Source: Adineta steineri
Taxonomy: Eukaryota; Rotifera; Eurotatoria; Adinetida; Adinetidae
Assembly (NCBI GenBank): GCA_905250115.1
Contig: CAJNOI010000050.1
Span: 372,706 to 436,705 of the forward strand
Reading direction: 5' to 3'
DNA: 64,000 bases
Below, piece by piece: positions 49,026 to 61,570 of this stretch (position 1 is its first letter; each line of letters begins with the position of its first letter). A program made the translations under genes and the position numbers. A model generated the notes under the pieces. The model searched no databases. It was not told the DNA's origin and saw only the letters and a program-made list of their open reading frames with translations.

Positions 49026-52000
49026 TAAATTAGTTCTATTCATCTTTTTCTTCTTCTTTTTCTTTTTGTCTTGGATGTACAAATGATTTCCTTTTATTTT
49101 TCTCTCTTGGATCTCTTTTGTGTCGATCTTCTTCTTCTTCTTCATATACAAAAATATATATGTATGGATTCACATTTTGTTTTCTCTATTCTGTTGACTC
49201 GAAAAAACGTTAAAAAAAAGTATCTAAAAGCATTATATAAATATATATGTATACTTCTTTCTTGTCTGTCACATTTTTTTGGTGTTGTTGTCTACTCAAC
49301 TGTCTTTTCTTTCTTATGTCAAGTGGACAAAGAGAATAAAACTTAAACAAAAAAAAAGAGACTATAAAAATTTATATTGATGATGTACATATATGCAAAC
49401 ATAGACGTATAATATCTCAAGTTAAAAAGTATTTTGTCATGTGTTTTTTTCCTCAAAGGAAATTAAAAAGTTTCGTTGATATACACGCCAAGTTGACATT
49501 AGATTTATATATATGTAGAAAATAAAGGATTTCATTGGCATTCTGATATACATCGTTTATGTAAGTAAATTACTTGTAAAATATTTATGATGGGCCTCAT
49601 AGAATAATCTATTATTTTCTAATCAATTTAAATAATAACTTGATAAAATATTAGTTTATGTAATGGATGGTGTGGGTGTGAGAAAAAAACAAGTAAGATT
49701 ATAACCATTAAACACTGCTTGAATTCTTCCTTGGTATAAATTGTTTTTTTATTTACTTGAAACTCTATGAACTACTACAGAGTAAAATATTAAAATGAAG
49801 AATTTTTACATTGTCTATTCGAAAGAAATAAGGATCGATCCTCGCTTTTTTTCCCTTGTGAATTACCACGACAATACTCTTAACCTATAAAATTTGAATA
49901 TTATGCGAAGAAATGTTCAATCTTAATCTCTTATGTAGATCAGCAGTTTGTTAATATTAATTGAACTAGGGCTATCACTTGCATAACCTTGATAAAAAGT
50001 ATCATTAGATGAAATTTGTGTCATTCTATCTTATTGTTTATTATTTCTGATACCACATCTTATGTCTCATGAACATGGTCACAAGCTTAGCAGTATACTA
50101 TAATTATCATCTTCAGTATTTTTTTCTAAATTGATTTTAACTATCAATCTTATAATCGAATAAAAATTTATGTATTCCATGGTGAATGTAAGTTATAAAA
50201 AAAAGCAGAAATTCAATAGATTATTGTTTAACATTCACACCTATTGATAGATCATGATTAGATATTTTTAATTTGAAGATTAGTATGTATCAAAATAGAA
50301 TTTATGACATATGCACACAGATTGATGTTCCTATTTTATTTTCGACAAGCAGGTGCACTCCCACGAGTCGCATCAACAGCAATAGACCGTTCATCCTTGA
50401 AGACAAAAATGTTCATTTTTGATTACATGTTACACAGTAGTCAGCTGCCTATCGACACACACGTCAATTGACAAACAATTGTCCATTTCTCTCTTAGGAT
50501 AAAAAAGAAAACAACAACAGACGTTTGATCTTTGACCTGTAACTGAAATAATATCAATGTCCATTTTTTCTTTTGTTAGTTTTTAAAAGTAACCGACCTT
50601 GATCATGAACAACTAGGTTAATACATCTGTCCATATAGACAAATAAAAAACGGAAATAACTAGTATTAGTTTTCTTTTTGTATATGTATAAGCAAAAAAA
50701 AACATATCTATTCCGGGTGAATTTCATATTTTATTTTCTCAATCAATTCAACTTGTAATATGATCTGATCATAATCACCGCAGGGGTAACAACATCAATT
50801 TTTTTTCTTTGTTAAGTAGACTACTTATACACATTTGAACTTTATTAGAACTTATCTGACCACTCGGCTGGTAATTTTTGTTCAGGTATAGTCATAATCA
50901 TTATACGATTATATTGTTGTAGTAGAAACACCACATGCGTATATATCGTAAGGATAAAATATTGACAGGCGCGCGCGCACACGCGCATGCATGCATACAA
51001 TGATGACTTCTTATGTTCATACGTACTGCGTTTTTAACGCACAATTGACATTTGCTCAACACATTAGGAGGTCCATGATGCAATATATATGTATGATTAT
51101 TTTTATACAAGCACCAGCTACTTTAGTCAATCATTATTAATAATTTTTTTCAAAAATAAGAACGAAAGAAAAATATTTTTCTTTGAAATGTATACACATA
51201 TGTATTTTTATTGTCACTCAAAAAATTTTTATTGTTGATATGTAACTATAACAGGATGTGTTTCCGTTTTTGTACATGTCTCACTGATGAACGATAATAG
51301 GAGCACGCTTATGTTCCTTTTTGCCATCTATGAAGGTCGTACAAACATGTGTGATTGAACTTTGCTTTGCTTGATAGAGTCTGTTAGAGATTCTTCTTCT
51401 TCTCTCTCTCTCTCTTTCGTCTTATTCTTCTCCTTTCTCTTAATCTATATGAGAATGACACTATGTTCAGAAGGTTTGATTAGTTTCTTTTCTACATTTG
51501 CTTAACATATCGATTAACGAATCAATTTGACCAGAACAAAAGAAGGTAGATATCTAGTGATGGGAGAAAGATACTGCTGTTGGTTCATCTTTTCTTCTTA
51601 TATTACATATTAAGTCTGATTTTTTCCTTCTTGTCAAATCCATTGTGGTTTATATACATCTTACGTAAGATTAATTTTTAGCTCGATCGATTCTCAATGG
51701 ATGATGTTCAGTTTTTTTTCCTCCAAATTATTATGATTAGAAACTACACGCGAAGCTGACCACCTTTTTTCTTATATGGTCTTACTGATTAATTGTCCTC
51801 TCACTTTCTCTCTCTCTCTGTCTTTGTGTCGTTCTCTTGTTGTTATTATTATTATTAATATTATTCTTACTTCTATACACCTTTCTTTTTCGGCTGAATT
51901 TTTATCTCATATTTCTTACTAACACATAAATCCTTTTTTTTTGTCGTCTAGGTAAAATATAATAGCTTTCGTATATATGCATCATTAGTCTTCTATATGT

Positions 52001-52982
52001 TATGTTGCATGTGTCAATTTCATCTTAATCTCGGAAGTAAAATTTACTTGAAAGCCCTTCCCTTACTTCAGACATGCAACACTACAATATTGTAAGAGTT
52101 CTCATGTTCACTAGTATGATTATGTATATATATATATAGATCTATCTATATATATATATATGCAGCCTGATGACATCCTATCAATTAGAGCTTAATCGTT
52201 GTGCGTTTATTTTGACTAGTAGTAGACGTGTGTCCATCTGTGATCACTCCCATATATCAATAATCATTACACCAGTTGAAAGAACTACTAGAACACCTAA
52301 CGTATGTAACATAAATCTCTAATAGATGCTGTTCAAAGGGATAATTATTGTCTATAATAGTAAATAGAATTCATCGTATATATGGCTTCATTTTCACGTC
52401 CATAAAAAGAATGAACATGATGAAGAAAAAAAGAAGAAGAGATAAACAGATCATACTTAAAATAAAACAGACCGTCTTGTGTATAGATAATTATAAAAAC
52501 AAAACAATAGAATGACTCTTCTTCTTTCTCTCTCTCTTTCTTCCTTTCTCGTGTCAAGTTTTTTAACGGATAGGCTATTTCCGTTTTCTATTGCATAAAC
52601 TCGTTGTCCCTTGTGTGTGTGTATATATGTGATGAGCGAGTAAATACAATTGACCAAATCACTTAGAGATAAGAGTTTGTGAACGGACGAGATCGTATAA
52701 TTGCGTGACAATGATGTTCAAATAGAACAATCGAAGTAAAAGGCAATCTCGTCCATCTAAAATACAGCTGGACAATTTTTTTTCAAGAAAAATCAAAATT
52801 CTATAGAGATTTGTTTCTTATCATAAATAAATAATAAAGAAAAGCTCTTAAATCCAAACGAATATGATTTGCTATACGTAGTGATAGTTCATCTACCTTT
52901 TTTTCTTCTCTTCTTCCTTCTCTCTTCTCTATTCTCTCTTTCTCATTCCAGATAGATATATGTCAATACGTTCATTTCTACA
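49026..52982. other. Long intergenic region
   Basis: About 4 kb between two plus-strand genes. AT-rich, with pyrimidine tracts (51390-51440, 51800-51830, 52515-52550, 52898-52945) and an alternating purine-pyrimidine tract at 50968-50998. No coding sequence or RNA gene recognised. A strong acceptor (TTTCTCATTCCAG) ends at 52951, close to the next start codon. Confidence 0.4.
50968..50998. repeat. Alternating purine-pyrimidine (Z-DNA-prone) tract
   Basis: About 30 bases of GCGCGCGCGCACACGCGCAT followed by GCATGCATAC alternate strictly between purine and pyrimidine. This composition favours left-handed DNA and is conspicuous in AT-rich surroundings. Functional meaning unknown. Confidence 0.6.
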
Positions 52983-55900
52983 ATGAAAATGCCATTGAAT
53001 CTATTTATATTTTTAACGTTTCTTATTCCATATTCTTCTTCAATTGTTTCACAAATTTTAACATCCGTATCAATCTTTGAAGAAAGTCCAATATCAACAA
53101 TTGTTGTTGATCTTCGACCAACATTTCAAACACTTAATGTACATCCTGATCAAGCTGTTTTACTTCATAGTCAACCAAGTCAACCATTTGAATATATCAA
53201 TGGACGTATACGATTAAAATCACGTTTAGATCGAGAAGATTATGTTCGAAAACGTTTATGTCTTGGTGGAAATGTTCTTGAATGTAATTTTACATTAACA
53301 TTAACAGTTAATCTTAATCAAGCACCATTTAATTATATCTTATCTCAACCAATATCATGTCATGATATAAATGATATAATACCAAAATTTTCTCAATTAG
53401 AATCAACAATATCGATGGCGGAAAATGTACCTATTGGACATCGTATACCACTTGAAACTGCTATTGATTTAGATTCACCACCATATGGTATTGATCATTA
53501 TCGTTTAGTTACATTTGAAAATCATGAACAACATCAATTTTCTATTGTTTATGATAATCAAAGTCGAGAATTAGAATTAATTGTTAATGAAAAATTAGAT
53601 CGAGAAAAAATTGAAAAATATATTTTTAAATTAATGGCTATTGATCGTGGACATCCACCAAATATTGGTACACAAATGTTAACAATTGAAATTAGGTAAT
53701 CACATGTCTTTTTTTTATCGAAAGAAAATAAATATTTGTTTTTTGAAGTGATATTAATGATTGTCAACCGAAATTTGAATCATCTGTTTATAATATTACA
53801 GTTGCTGAAAATACTTTACCGGAATATTTGCTTAAAGTTCGTGCTATTGATACTGATATAGGCTCAAATGCTGAATTAACCTATACACTTGAAAATGATC
53901 ATAATGGTCTTTTTCTTTTGGATAAAACAACTGGAATATTAACATTAACACATTCACTTGATTATGAATTTCATACATCGTATCAACTTAAAGTTGAAGT
54001 TCATGATAATGGTGTTAACTCATTAAGTGATACATGTATTATAAATATCTATGTACTCGATCAAAATGATCATGCACCTTCAATACAAATGAAATTCAAT
54101 CCAAAATTTGAACATAATCAAGATGGAAACATGGCTTATGTACCTGAAAATTTCGATATTCATTTACCAATAGCTTTTGTAAATGTACATGATCAAGATT
54201 CAGGAGATTATGGAAAGGTATGAAAGAATGAATGAATGATTAACAAACATCTCTAGATATTTGATGACGTAATTCACTGAACTATAGTTCAAGTAAAATC
54301 GAAGAATATATTCTGAAATATTTATAAAATTTATTATAAATTCTAACTTGATTTTAACGAATAATAAGGATATAATATATACTTATTTGAGACAGAACTG
54401 AACGGAACATTAGACTATTTTTGAAAAATGATATTTCCAGACATACATTTCACAATATGACTACTCAAGGTAAATGTTTTGAAATTACCAACAACATGTT
54501 TAATGATCTGAATCAAAGTCTAGAGAAGGATTTTTTTCTTCTAACAGTGTACTATTAATTCCAAGAGCATGATCGCTATACATATTGAAATAGTCATTGA
54601 TGTTAATATGCTTAAGAATAGACTTATCGGATTTATGAATTCAAATAAGTGAAATTACGAACACGTGTTTTTTGTTCCATTAAGTATTAAGATTGAAATA
54701 TTTCTTTAGTCTCAATTAACAATCGAACCAAGTCGTCTATTTTATCTTGAAATAATCCGTCCAAATTATTATTCAATCAAATCTTTACAAGGATTTGATC
54801 GTGAAACAACATCAACATATCAAATTGAATTACGTGCTCGAGATTTTGGTCAACCAAGTTTACGTCGTTCAATGACATTTGATTTAAATATAACTGACAT
54901 AAATGATCAAAAACCATTATTTAAAACCAATTATACATTTGATATCAATGAAAATAATCAAATTCCAAGTGTTATTGGACAAGTTAATGCTTATGATGCT
55001 GATCAAGGTCTAAATGGACAAATCAATTATTCAATTGAACCACCGACACCCTATTTTATTATATCATCAATTGATGGAATTATAACAACAAATACATCAT
55101 TTAATTATGAATCTAAACGTCAATATAATTTTCAAGTTCGAGCACGTGATTATGGTCAACCACCACTTGAATCATATGCTTTTGTTGAAGTTAATATATT
55201 GAATTTAAATGAATATTCACCTGAATTTGAAAAGAAAATTTATTATTTTATTATTAATGAAAATTCAACACATAAAAATTTAACATTTATTGGACAAGTT
55301 AAAGCAAATGATCCTGATTATGGTGATCATGTTACTTATTCATTACATGATGGTGAACCTTTATTTACTATTGATCAAAATGGAAATATATGGACAGAAG
55401 CTATATTTGACCGTGAAGAACATGATGAATATAAACTAACAGTTACAGCTACTGATAATTCAACAGCTGGTTTAATTGGAACAACAACAGTGATTATTAA
55501 AATTCAGTAAGATTTATTTATTTATTATTTGTTCTATCTATTTTCTTGTATATTCATAGGGATATTAATGATAATTATCCAGTATTTATCTGGCCTGATC
55601 CTGATGAAATTCTTCATAGTCTATCCGGTGTTCAATCACAACGTACTGATCCAGCAAATCCTCTATCACAATTTATAACTGATATTGTCGTACGAGATGA
55701 TGATATTGGAAATAATTCATTTGTTCAATTATCCGTTACGAATAATGAATTATTCTATATTGGTTCAAATAATTCTTTATGGTTATATAATTCATCGATA
55801 TTACCTGGAACATATGATATTGAAATTGTTGCAAAAAATCTTGATTTAATAACAAAAAAAATCTTTCATGTTATTATTTATAATCGTAGTTCATCAGGAA

Positions 55901-56223
55901 CAAATCTTTTATATTATATGCGTCGACGATTTTCCGATTTTTCATTATTAATTATAATATTTTTATCATTTATAGCAACTGGTTCAACGATATTTTTATT
56001 GATTTATTATTTATGGATGCGTTTACATTATACCGGAGATGTTAAAAAACATTTATATGGTAGTCGATTAATTGTTAATGATGAAGATAAATCGAAACAA
56101 AATAGTCCACAAACTAAAATGAATATTTTATCAACTAATCATAATCATGATTATGCAGTTATTGTTAAACAAAGAAAAGTATGTTGCATTATTTGTTTTC
56201 GAGAAAACATTGACCTTTATTGA
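52983..56223 (+). CDS. Protocadherin-like single-pass adhesion protein
   Basis: Exons 52983-53695, 53749-54217, 54710-55506, 55560-56223; 880 residues to the first stop. Signal peptide at residues 1-20 (LFIFLTFLIPYSSS). About six cadherin repeats follow, with Ca-binding motifs DREDY/LDRE, DINDCQPKF, AIDTDIGSNAEL, DQNDHAPS, DINDQKPLF, AYDADQGLNGQI, NDPDYGDH and DINDNYPVF. The order and spacing (LDRE..DxGxP..DxNDxxP) are those of protocadherins. A membrane helix lies at about 790-815 (SLLIIIFLSFIATGSTIFLLIYYLW), then a short cytosolic tail. The first repeat is degenerate, as expected for a protocadherin EC1. At 56178 an AAA|GTATG donor could splice into the 100-N gap, giving a longer tail; otherwise the protein ends at 56223. 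The 492-base intron 54218-54709 is unusually long here. Confidence 0.85.
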
Positions 56224-56267
56224 GCATCTGTATATGTAAAGGAAATCGAGTAAATGATGATGATGAT

Positions 56268-56367
56268 NNNNNNNNNNNNNNNNNNNNNNNNNNNNNNNNN
56301 NNNNNNNNNNNNNNNNNNNNNNNNNNNNNNNNNNNNNNNNNNNNNNNNNNNNNNNNNNNNNNNNNNN
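56268..56367. other. Assembly gap (100 N)
   Basis: One hundred N directly after a GAT/ATG trinucleotide repeat, just downstream of the protocadherin stop and putative donor. True length unknown; it may contain the 3' exons of the protocadherin gene. Confidence 0.95.
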
Positions 56368-56766
56368 TTTTTTTTCGGTGCTGTTCACTTGCTTTTCTTT
56401 TTTTAAAAATTCTTACCTATTCTTATTTTACTAATTCAATAAAAATTTCAGCATGAGACTTAATTAATATTATAAGTGCAATCACCAAGGAGAAATATTT
56501 CTCATACAAAAATACTTAGAAATGTTTTATTCGTACGACGGTATAATAAAAATACATGTAAATTAAGTTTATTAGATGACACGAGTTGCGTGTAGACTGT
56601 AAAGTAAGATTAATTTCTATGGAAGCTGTGTAAGAAGATGGCGCTGTGCTTGAATTCGATTATACCTGATGTTGCCAGGTTTCCTATAACATTAATGTCA
56701 GGCATATGGTGTTTATATAAGCTAAAGATATTTACTTAATGTTATGCTTTTTTCAATTAATTCAAC

Positions 56767-58372
56767 ATGATGAATAATGACCTTGACATTCCATCAGATT
56801 TTAAAAATGATGCCGTTCTTTATATTGATAACACAAAAGAAAATAGCCTTACACAACTTATAACAAAAGCTCAACAACAAGGTTTTAATTGTCTTGATCT
56901 TTCAAAAAGAAATATCGATGAATTTCCTTCTCAAATTCTTGAATTTACATCATTGCAAGTAAATTATTTTCAAATCTAATTGTATTAAACTTTTTCTTCT
57001 TCTTCAGTATTTATATTTAGAAGGTAATCAATTAACTCAATTACCTACTGATCTATTTATTCGATTACCAAATTTAAAATGGCTTGATCTACGTAATAAT
57101 CAATTAACTTCAATACCACATCAAGGTCTTGCTAAACATTCATCTCTTCAATATTTATTATTAAGTGGTAATCTTCTTCAAAAATTACCATTTGAACTTG
57201 GTAAAGTTAAAACTTTATCAGCATTAAATCTTGATGGAAATCCATTACATCATCCACCAATTGAAATAATTCAACAAGGTATTAAAGCTATTCAACAATA
57301 TCTACGTGATAAACTTAATTCCGATAATGAAGCATTATTATCGGATGATGATGATGATGATAATCAACAACGAACACCAAAACTTTCTTCTCGAAAATCT
57401 AAGTACTTGAATTTATAGAAAAGAAAAGTGAAAATCATTTCAAATCGTCATTTATAGTTTTAAAACAGACAATAATGAAATAGACGATTCAGATTTATCA
57501 CCACTTCGTGTTCAATCATGTAAACAATATGAAAGAACATGTTATTCATCAAGACATTCATCATCACCAAGTCGATCACAATCATATTCTGGAACAAATT
57601 CATCTCAAGTGTATGTCGCAAAACAATAAAAATATTTCATTTTTCCCCAGAGTATATAACTAGAGTTTTGTTTAGAATACGAAAAACAATACCAAAAAAA
57701 TATAATGATTTAAAACGAAATGTTTATACAACTCAAGAACAACCACTTGTAAGTTTAAAAGTATAATATTCTCATAGTTTTATTTGATTTTATAGGAATA
57801 TAATAGAAAAAGTTATAAAGACAGACAACAATTACATCCGAGAAATTTTATTAAAAGCAAAGGTAATTAATTGTATTATTTTCAAAAAAAATCTTATCAT
57901 TGATATCTATATAGAAAAACCAGTTGTAGAAACGCCATTACTTATTCATCGTCGTTACACACGATTGATAAGTAAAGATCAATTAGAATTTATTAAAAAT
58001 CTTTCATCAGATTATATCGGACAACAAGATGAAATAAGGTAATTCTATTGAGAATTGAAGACGAATAAGATAATATGAAAATATTTTAGGCGAAAACATG
58101 ATCGACAAAATCATGATCATATTCGTCAAATAACTGATACAATGCTCAAACGTCGTTTAGAAGAACGAGGAAATCTATTGGAAGAAAGACGTCATGTTAA
58201 ATGTGAAATTCAAGAAGTATAGATTCATTTGAAATTTTATTCATTAAATTATTTTTTTTTCTTGTTTCAGTTACATAGACTTGTATCTGCTGGTAAACAA
58301 CATCGACCACCTCAAGTAGTTATTCGTCCTAAGACATCGACCGGTGAAATAAAATCTAGTAAAAAACTGTGA
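56767..58372 (+). CDS. LRRC27: LRRC27-like leucine-rich repeat protein
   Basis: Eight exons: 56767-56958, 57008-57402, 57458-57610, 57676-57748, 57796-57862, 57915-58038, 58090-58216, 58271-58372; 410 residues. Residues 40-165 hold about five short leucine-rich repeats: FNCLDLSKRNIDEFPSQI, LQYLYLEGNQLTQLPTDLF, LKWLDLRNNQLTSIP, LQYLLLSGNLLQKLPFELG and LSALNLDGNPLHHPP. The cap EIIQQGIKAIQQYLRDKL matches the cap of LRRC27. An acidic stretch and Ser/Arg-rich region follow, then a charged coiled-coil C-terminus (MLKRRLEERGNLLEERRHVKCEIQEL). LRRC27 is poorly characterised, mainly ciliated/testis tissues in vertebrates. Other two-part LRR/coiled-coil proteins remain possible. The gene ends 225 bases from the convergent nuclear receptor gene. 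Confidence 0.65.
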
Positions 58373-58596
58373 TTGTTCATTATTCTTTTTTTTTTTCTTT
58401 TAATTAAATCCGACATTGAAATTATATTTGACATATTGAAAAGAATAAATGTATTTGATTCCATTTCGTGATATCATACACAAAAGAAAGTACCCACACA
58501 AAAAGAAAATGGCCCGTGTAAATAGCACTGTATAAGACAAAAAGCCCATAACTCTAAACCGGTCATTTACAAGAAAAAAAGACACGCGCACACATT

Positions 58597-59879
58597 TTAT
58601 GAATTGACAACCATTGTATACATATCTTTGACAAGTTGTTCCATATGAGTTTTATCTCCAATAGTTTTACGAAAAAAAATTTCTTCAATCATTGTTGATG
58701 AAACTAAACGAAATGATGATAATAATGTAATAAGTTTTATAAAACGATTTTCTTCTAATGGATATTGTTTATTAATATATGTATTTAATAGAATATGTGC
58801 TTGATTTTGTAAATAATTTATTTTATGTATATCATTTAATTTTGAATTAATCATTGTTTGACAAGTATTTAAATATGTTTTGAATAAAACTAAATTTTTT
58901 ACACAAATTAATTCATTCGAATCAATTTTCATATGTTTAAATTTATTTAATATTTCTTGAAAATTTTCAATATCAGATTTATATATTTCATATTTTGTAT
59001 TCGAATAAATCAAATCATTTATATTGATTGTAAATTGTTGTTCAATAGCAGTTAGAATAAATAAATCACGCCAACTTTCTTCAAGTAAACAATACTAAAA
59101 CAAGAAATGATAAATTAGAATTATTTGCAAGACAAATATACTTGATCACGGCTGGATAATGATGTAAATGCGGGAACAGTTTTAGTCCAATTAATAGCAT
59201 TGAATAAGATTTTAGCAGCTGTTTCATGATGATCAATAGTTGGGTACTAAGAAGAAAAAAAAGATTCGTGTCCGGAGGAATTAATATGATTTTCGTACTT
59301 TGGGTGTTGATTGTTGTTGAAGAGACATTGATTGATACCGATGAAAATGATACGCATTCATTATATCATTGGATTCTTTGAGTAATAAAGCCATTTGTTT
59401 TCTTATTGTTGAATTTCTTGGACCACGTTCATGTTGAACAGCTAGGAGAATAGATAAAATTAAATTTTTTTTTCGTTTAAATTAAAATAATTACCTTCTT
59501 TATTCATTCCAGATTCTAAACAACGTCTTAAACGACAACTTCGACATTGATTTCGATGTGTTTTATCGACAGGACAATTGCCTAAACCATGATTTTTACA
59601 TATATATTGGCGATTTCGTCGTATTGATCGTTTAAAAAATCCTGCACATCTATCAAAATAAAAAAATAATTAAAAAAAATCTTTATATCTATTTGTTATT
59701 TACCCATCGCATGCAAATATTCCATAATGTTTACCAGATGAATTATCATGACAAACTCGACATGGAACATCAGTTAAGATTCTGCCTAGAAAATTAATTT
59801 TATTTAAAAAAGAAAATTGAAATAGTTTTTTTTCTTCTTCATTACTTGATGTTGTATTCATTTGTCGATAGCCGTTCAT
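58597..59879 (-). CDS. NR2E1: Tailless/TLX-type orphan nuclear receptor (NR2E)
   Basis: Six coding exons: 59846-59879, 59704-59785, 59495-59649, 59299-59441, 59142-59246, 58597-59094; 338 residues. The DNA-binding domain begins at residue 20: [30 protein letters not shown], with P-box CDGCAG as in insect tailless, then a second finger [19 protein letters not shown]. It is followed by [19 protein letters not shown], diagnostic of the NR2E group. The ligand-binding domain has the helix-3/5 signature ([18 protein letters not shown]...[15 protein letters not shown]) and ends [10 protein letters not shown]...LVKDMY, the co-repressor-binding end of TLX. Family members are transcriptional repressors in anterior/neural development. 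A TTTTAG acceptor lies only 3 bases upstream of the start codon, so an upstream exon or trans-spliced leader is expected. Confidence 0.92.
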
Positions 59880-61570
59880 ATTCTAAAATGGATAGGTCAC
59901 TTTTATCAAAAGAGAGGGAGAGAGAACGACAAAAAGTCGAATCATTCATCGAATAAATGTATAGATCAAATCAATTCATTGGATACGATTTAATATGTAT
60001 ATATTTCTTTTTTCTCTCTCTCTCGCTCGCTTTCTCTGTCTCTATATAAAATAAAAAAAAAAAGAAAGGGATCATCTCCTAATATCGATTTTAACTCATG
60101 ACATTGGCTTAGACAAGAAAAAAAGAAAAAGGTGAAATTTTTTTTCTATTAAATAGAAAAATATAGATGGACATCACATTTGTATCTTCATCTATTTAAT
60201 TGGTCATTATACATTTTTCCTAATGATATGTGAGACAATAGGATCATGACCTCGTCAATCGATATGTAAATATCGTCTTCAAGATCCTTGTGCTAAGCTT
60301 CATTCATTCATTCATTCACTCATTCTCTCATATAATGACGAAGGTACCTTTTACTTTTCTTTCTTCAATATTCTATATGAATTGTCAATCGACAAATAGT
60401 AATAATTGTATACACGACATTTATGTATGGTCTATTTGCTAAAGAAGAAATTACTATTCGACTATATTACTGGTTCCATTCAATCGATAATAAGCACAAA
60501 CAAATAACACACGAAGAGAGGAATGAAAGAAGAGCAACATTATTTGAATGACAAAGAAAACTATGTTGATCATACTTGATCAATATTATATGCGCGCCTA
60601 TGACTTTATTAGTGGAATAAGAAAAAAAATCGATATGTGCGAGGTAAATCAAGTAAAAGTTGTGCTTTCTTGATCTATGTACATACACACATTTATATAT
60701 ATATAAATGTATATTGAAAACTACTGTTATTTATCCATCACTAATCTCTGTACATGATCGAACAAGTGTAACAGTATATATTTTCACAAGGTTGATGTAT
60801 TACATCATATTAATTTGTTTTTGTATAAACAATATTTAGATTTAAGAAGAAGAAGAACATCTTTTAAAAGATTTTATATATGACCTATTGGAAGGATTTA
60901 ATTTTAGTTTGACTTTATTAAAAAAAAGAAAAGATTCATTGTTACTTACACGAGCATTATTATCATTTGAGATCATGTCTGTTTGTATATATGTATGTTA
61001 TAATCCTTTTGCATTGGAGTTAGGTGAAAAGAAATAATGACAATGGTGATTTAGCATAGGACGGTCAACTTAACCATCATCCTTGATAAGTTTTATATAG
61101 ATTGTTTAATGATCAAACATTGAAATTGTCAAATGACCATATCATTTCTCCATTACCAACCGTGTCGATTTTGCCGCTTATTCATTATCAACAATGGTGG
61201 TAGTTTATATCTAGCAGGTGACTATCGCGTTTGATCCTTTTCAAACCTATGGAGAGAGAAAAAAGAAAGAGAAACGTATATATCTCAATTTACAAATTGT
61301 TTCACACCATCGTTCTAATTGTAGGAGGAGAAAAAGTGAGTGATTGTCATTCAACATCTGTATGTATATATTTATCATTAGAAAAATATAACGAATAATT
61401 GAAAATAAAAAATCTAAGCAATAATATATTATTCACGCATTGAGCGACATCATCAGGGAATAAAAAATCAAATTTTCAAATAGAAGGAGGATGGTTGGCA
61501 AGCAACATAACATATTAAAGACGGTAAAACAAAAGTTTTACATACACACTACTCATATTAAATTCCGAAA
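59880..61570. other. Divergent promoter region of tailless and RSPH4A
   Basis: About 1.7 kb between two divergently transcribed genes. It contains CT/GA tracts (60011-60045), an ATTC repeat (60301-60320) and TA runs. No coding sequence. It must hold both promoters. Confidence 0.4.

Noticed and set aside
50901..51110. Minus-strand 69-codon frame through the GC/CA tract
   Set aside because: HACACARAP-like sequence is a microsatellite translation; no other support.
60301..60320. Possible tandem array (CATT repeat)
   Set aside because: Only about five ATTC units; an ordinary microsatellite, not a CRISPR or satellite array.
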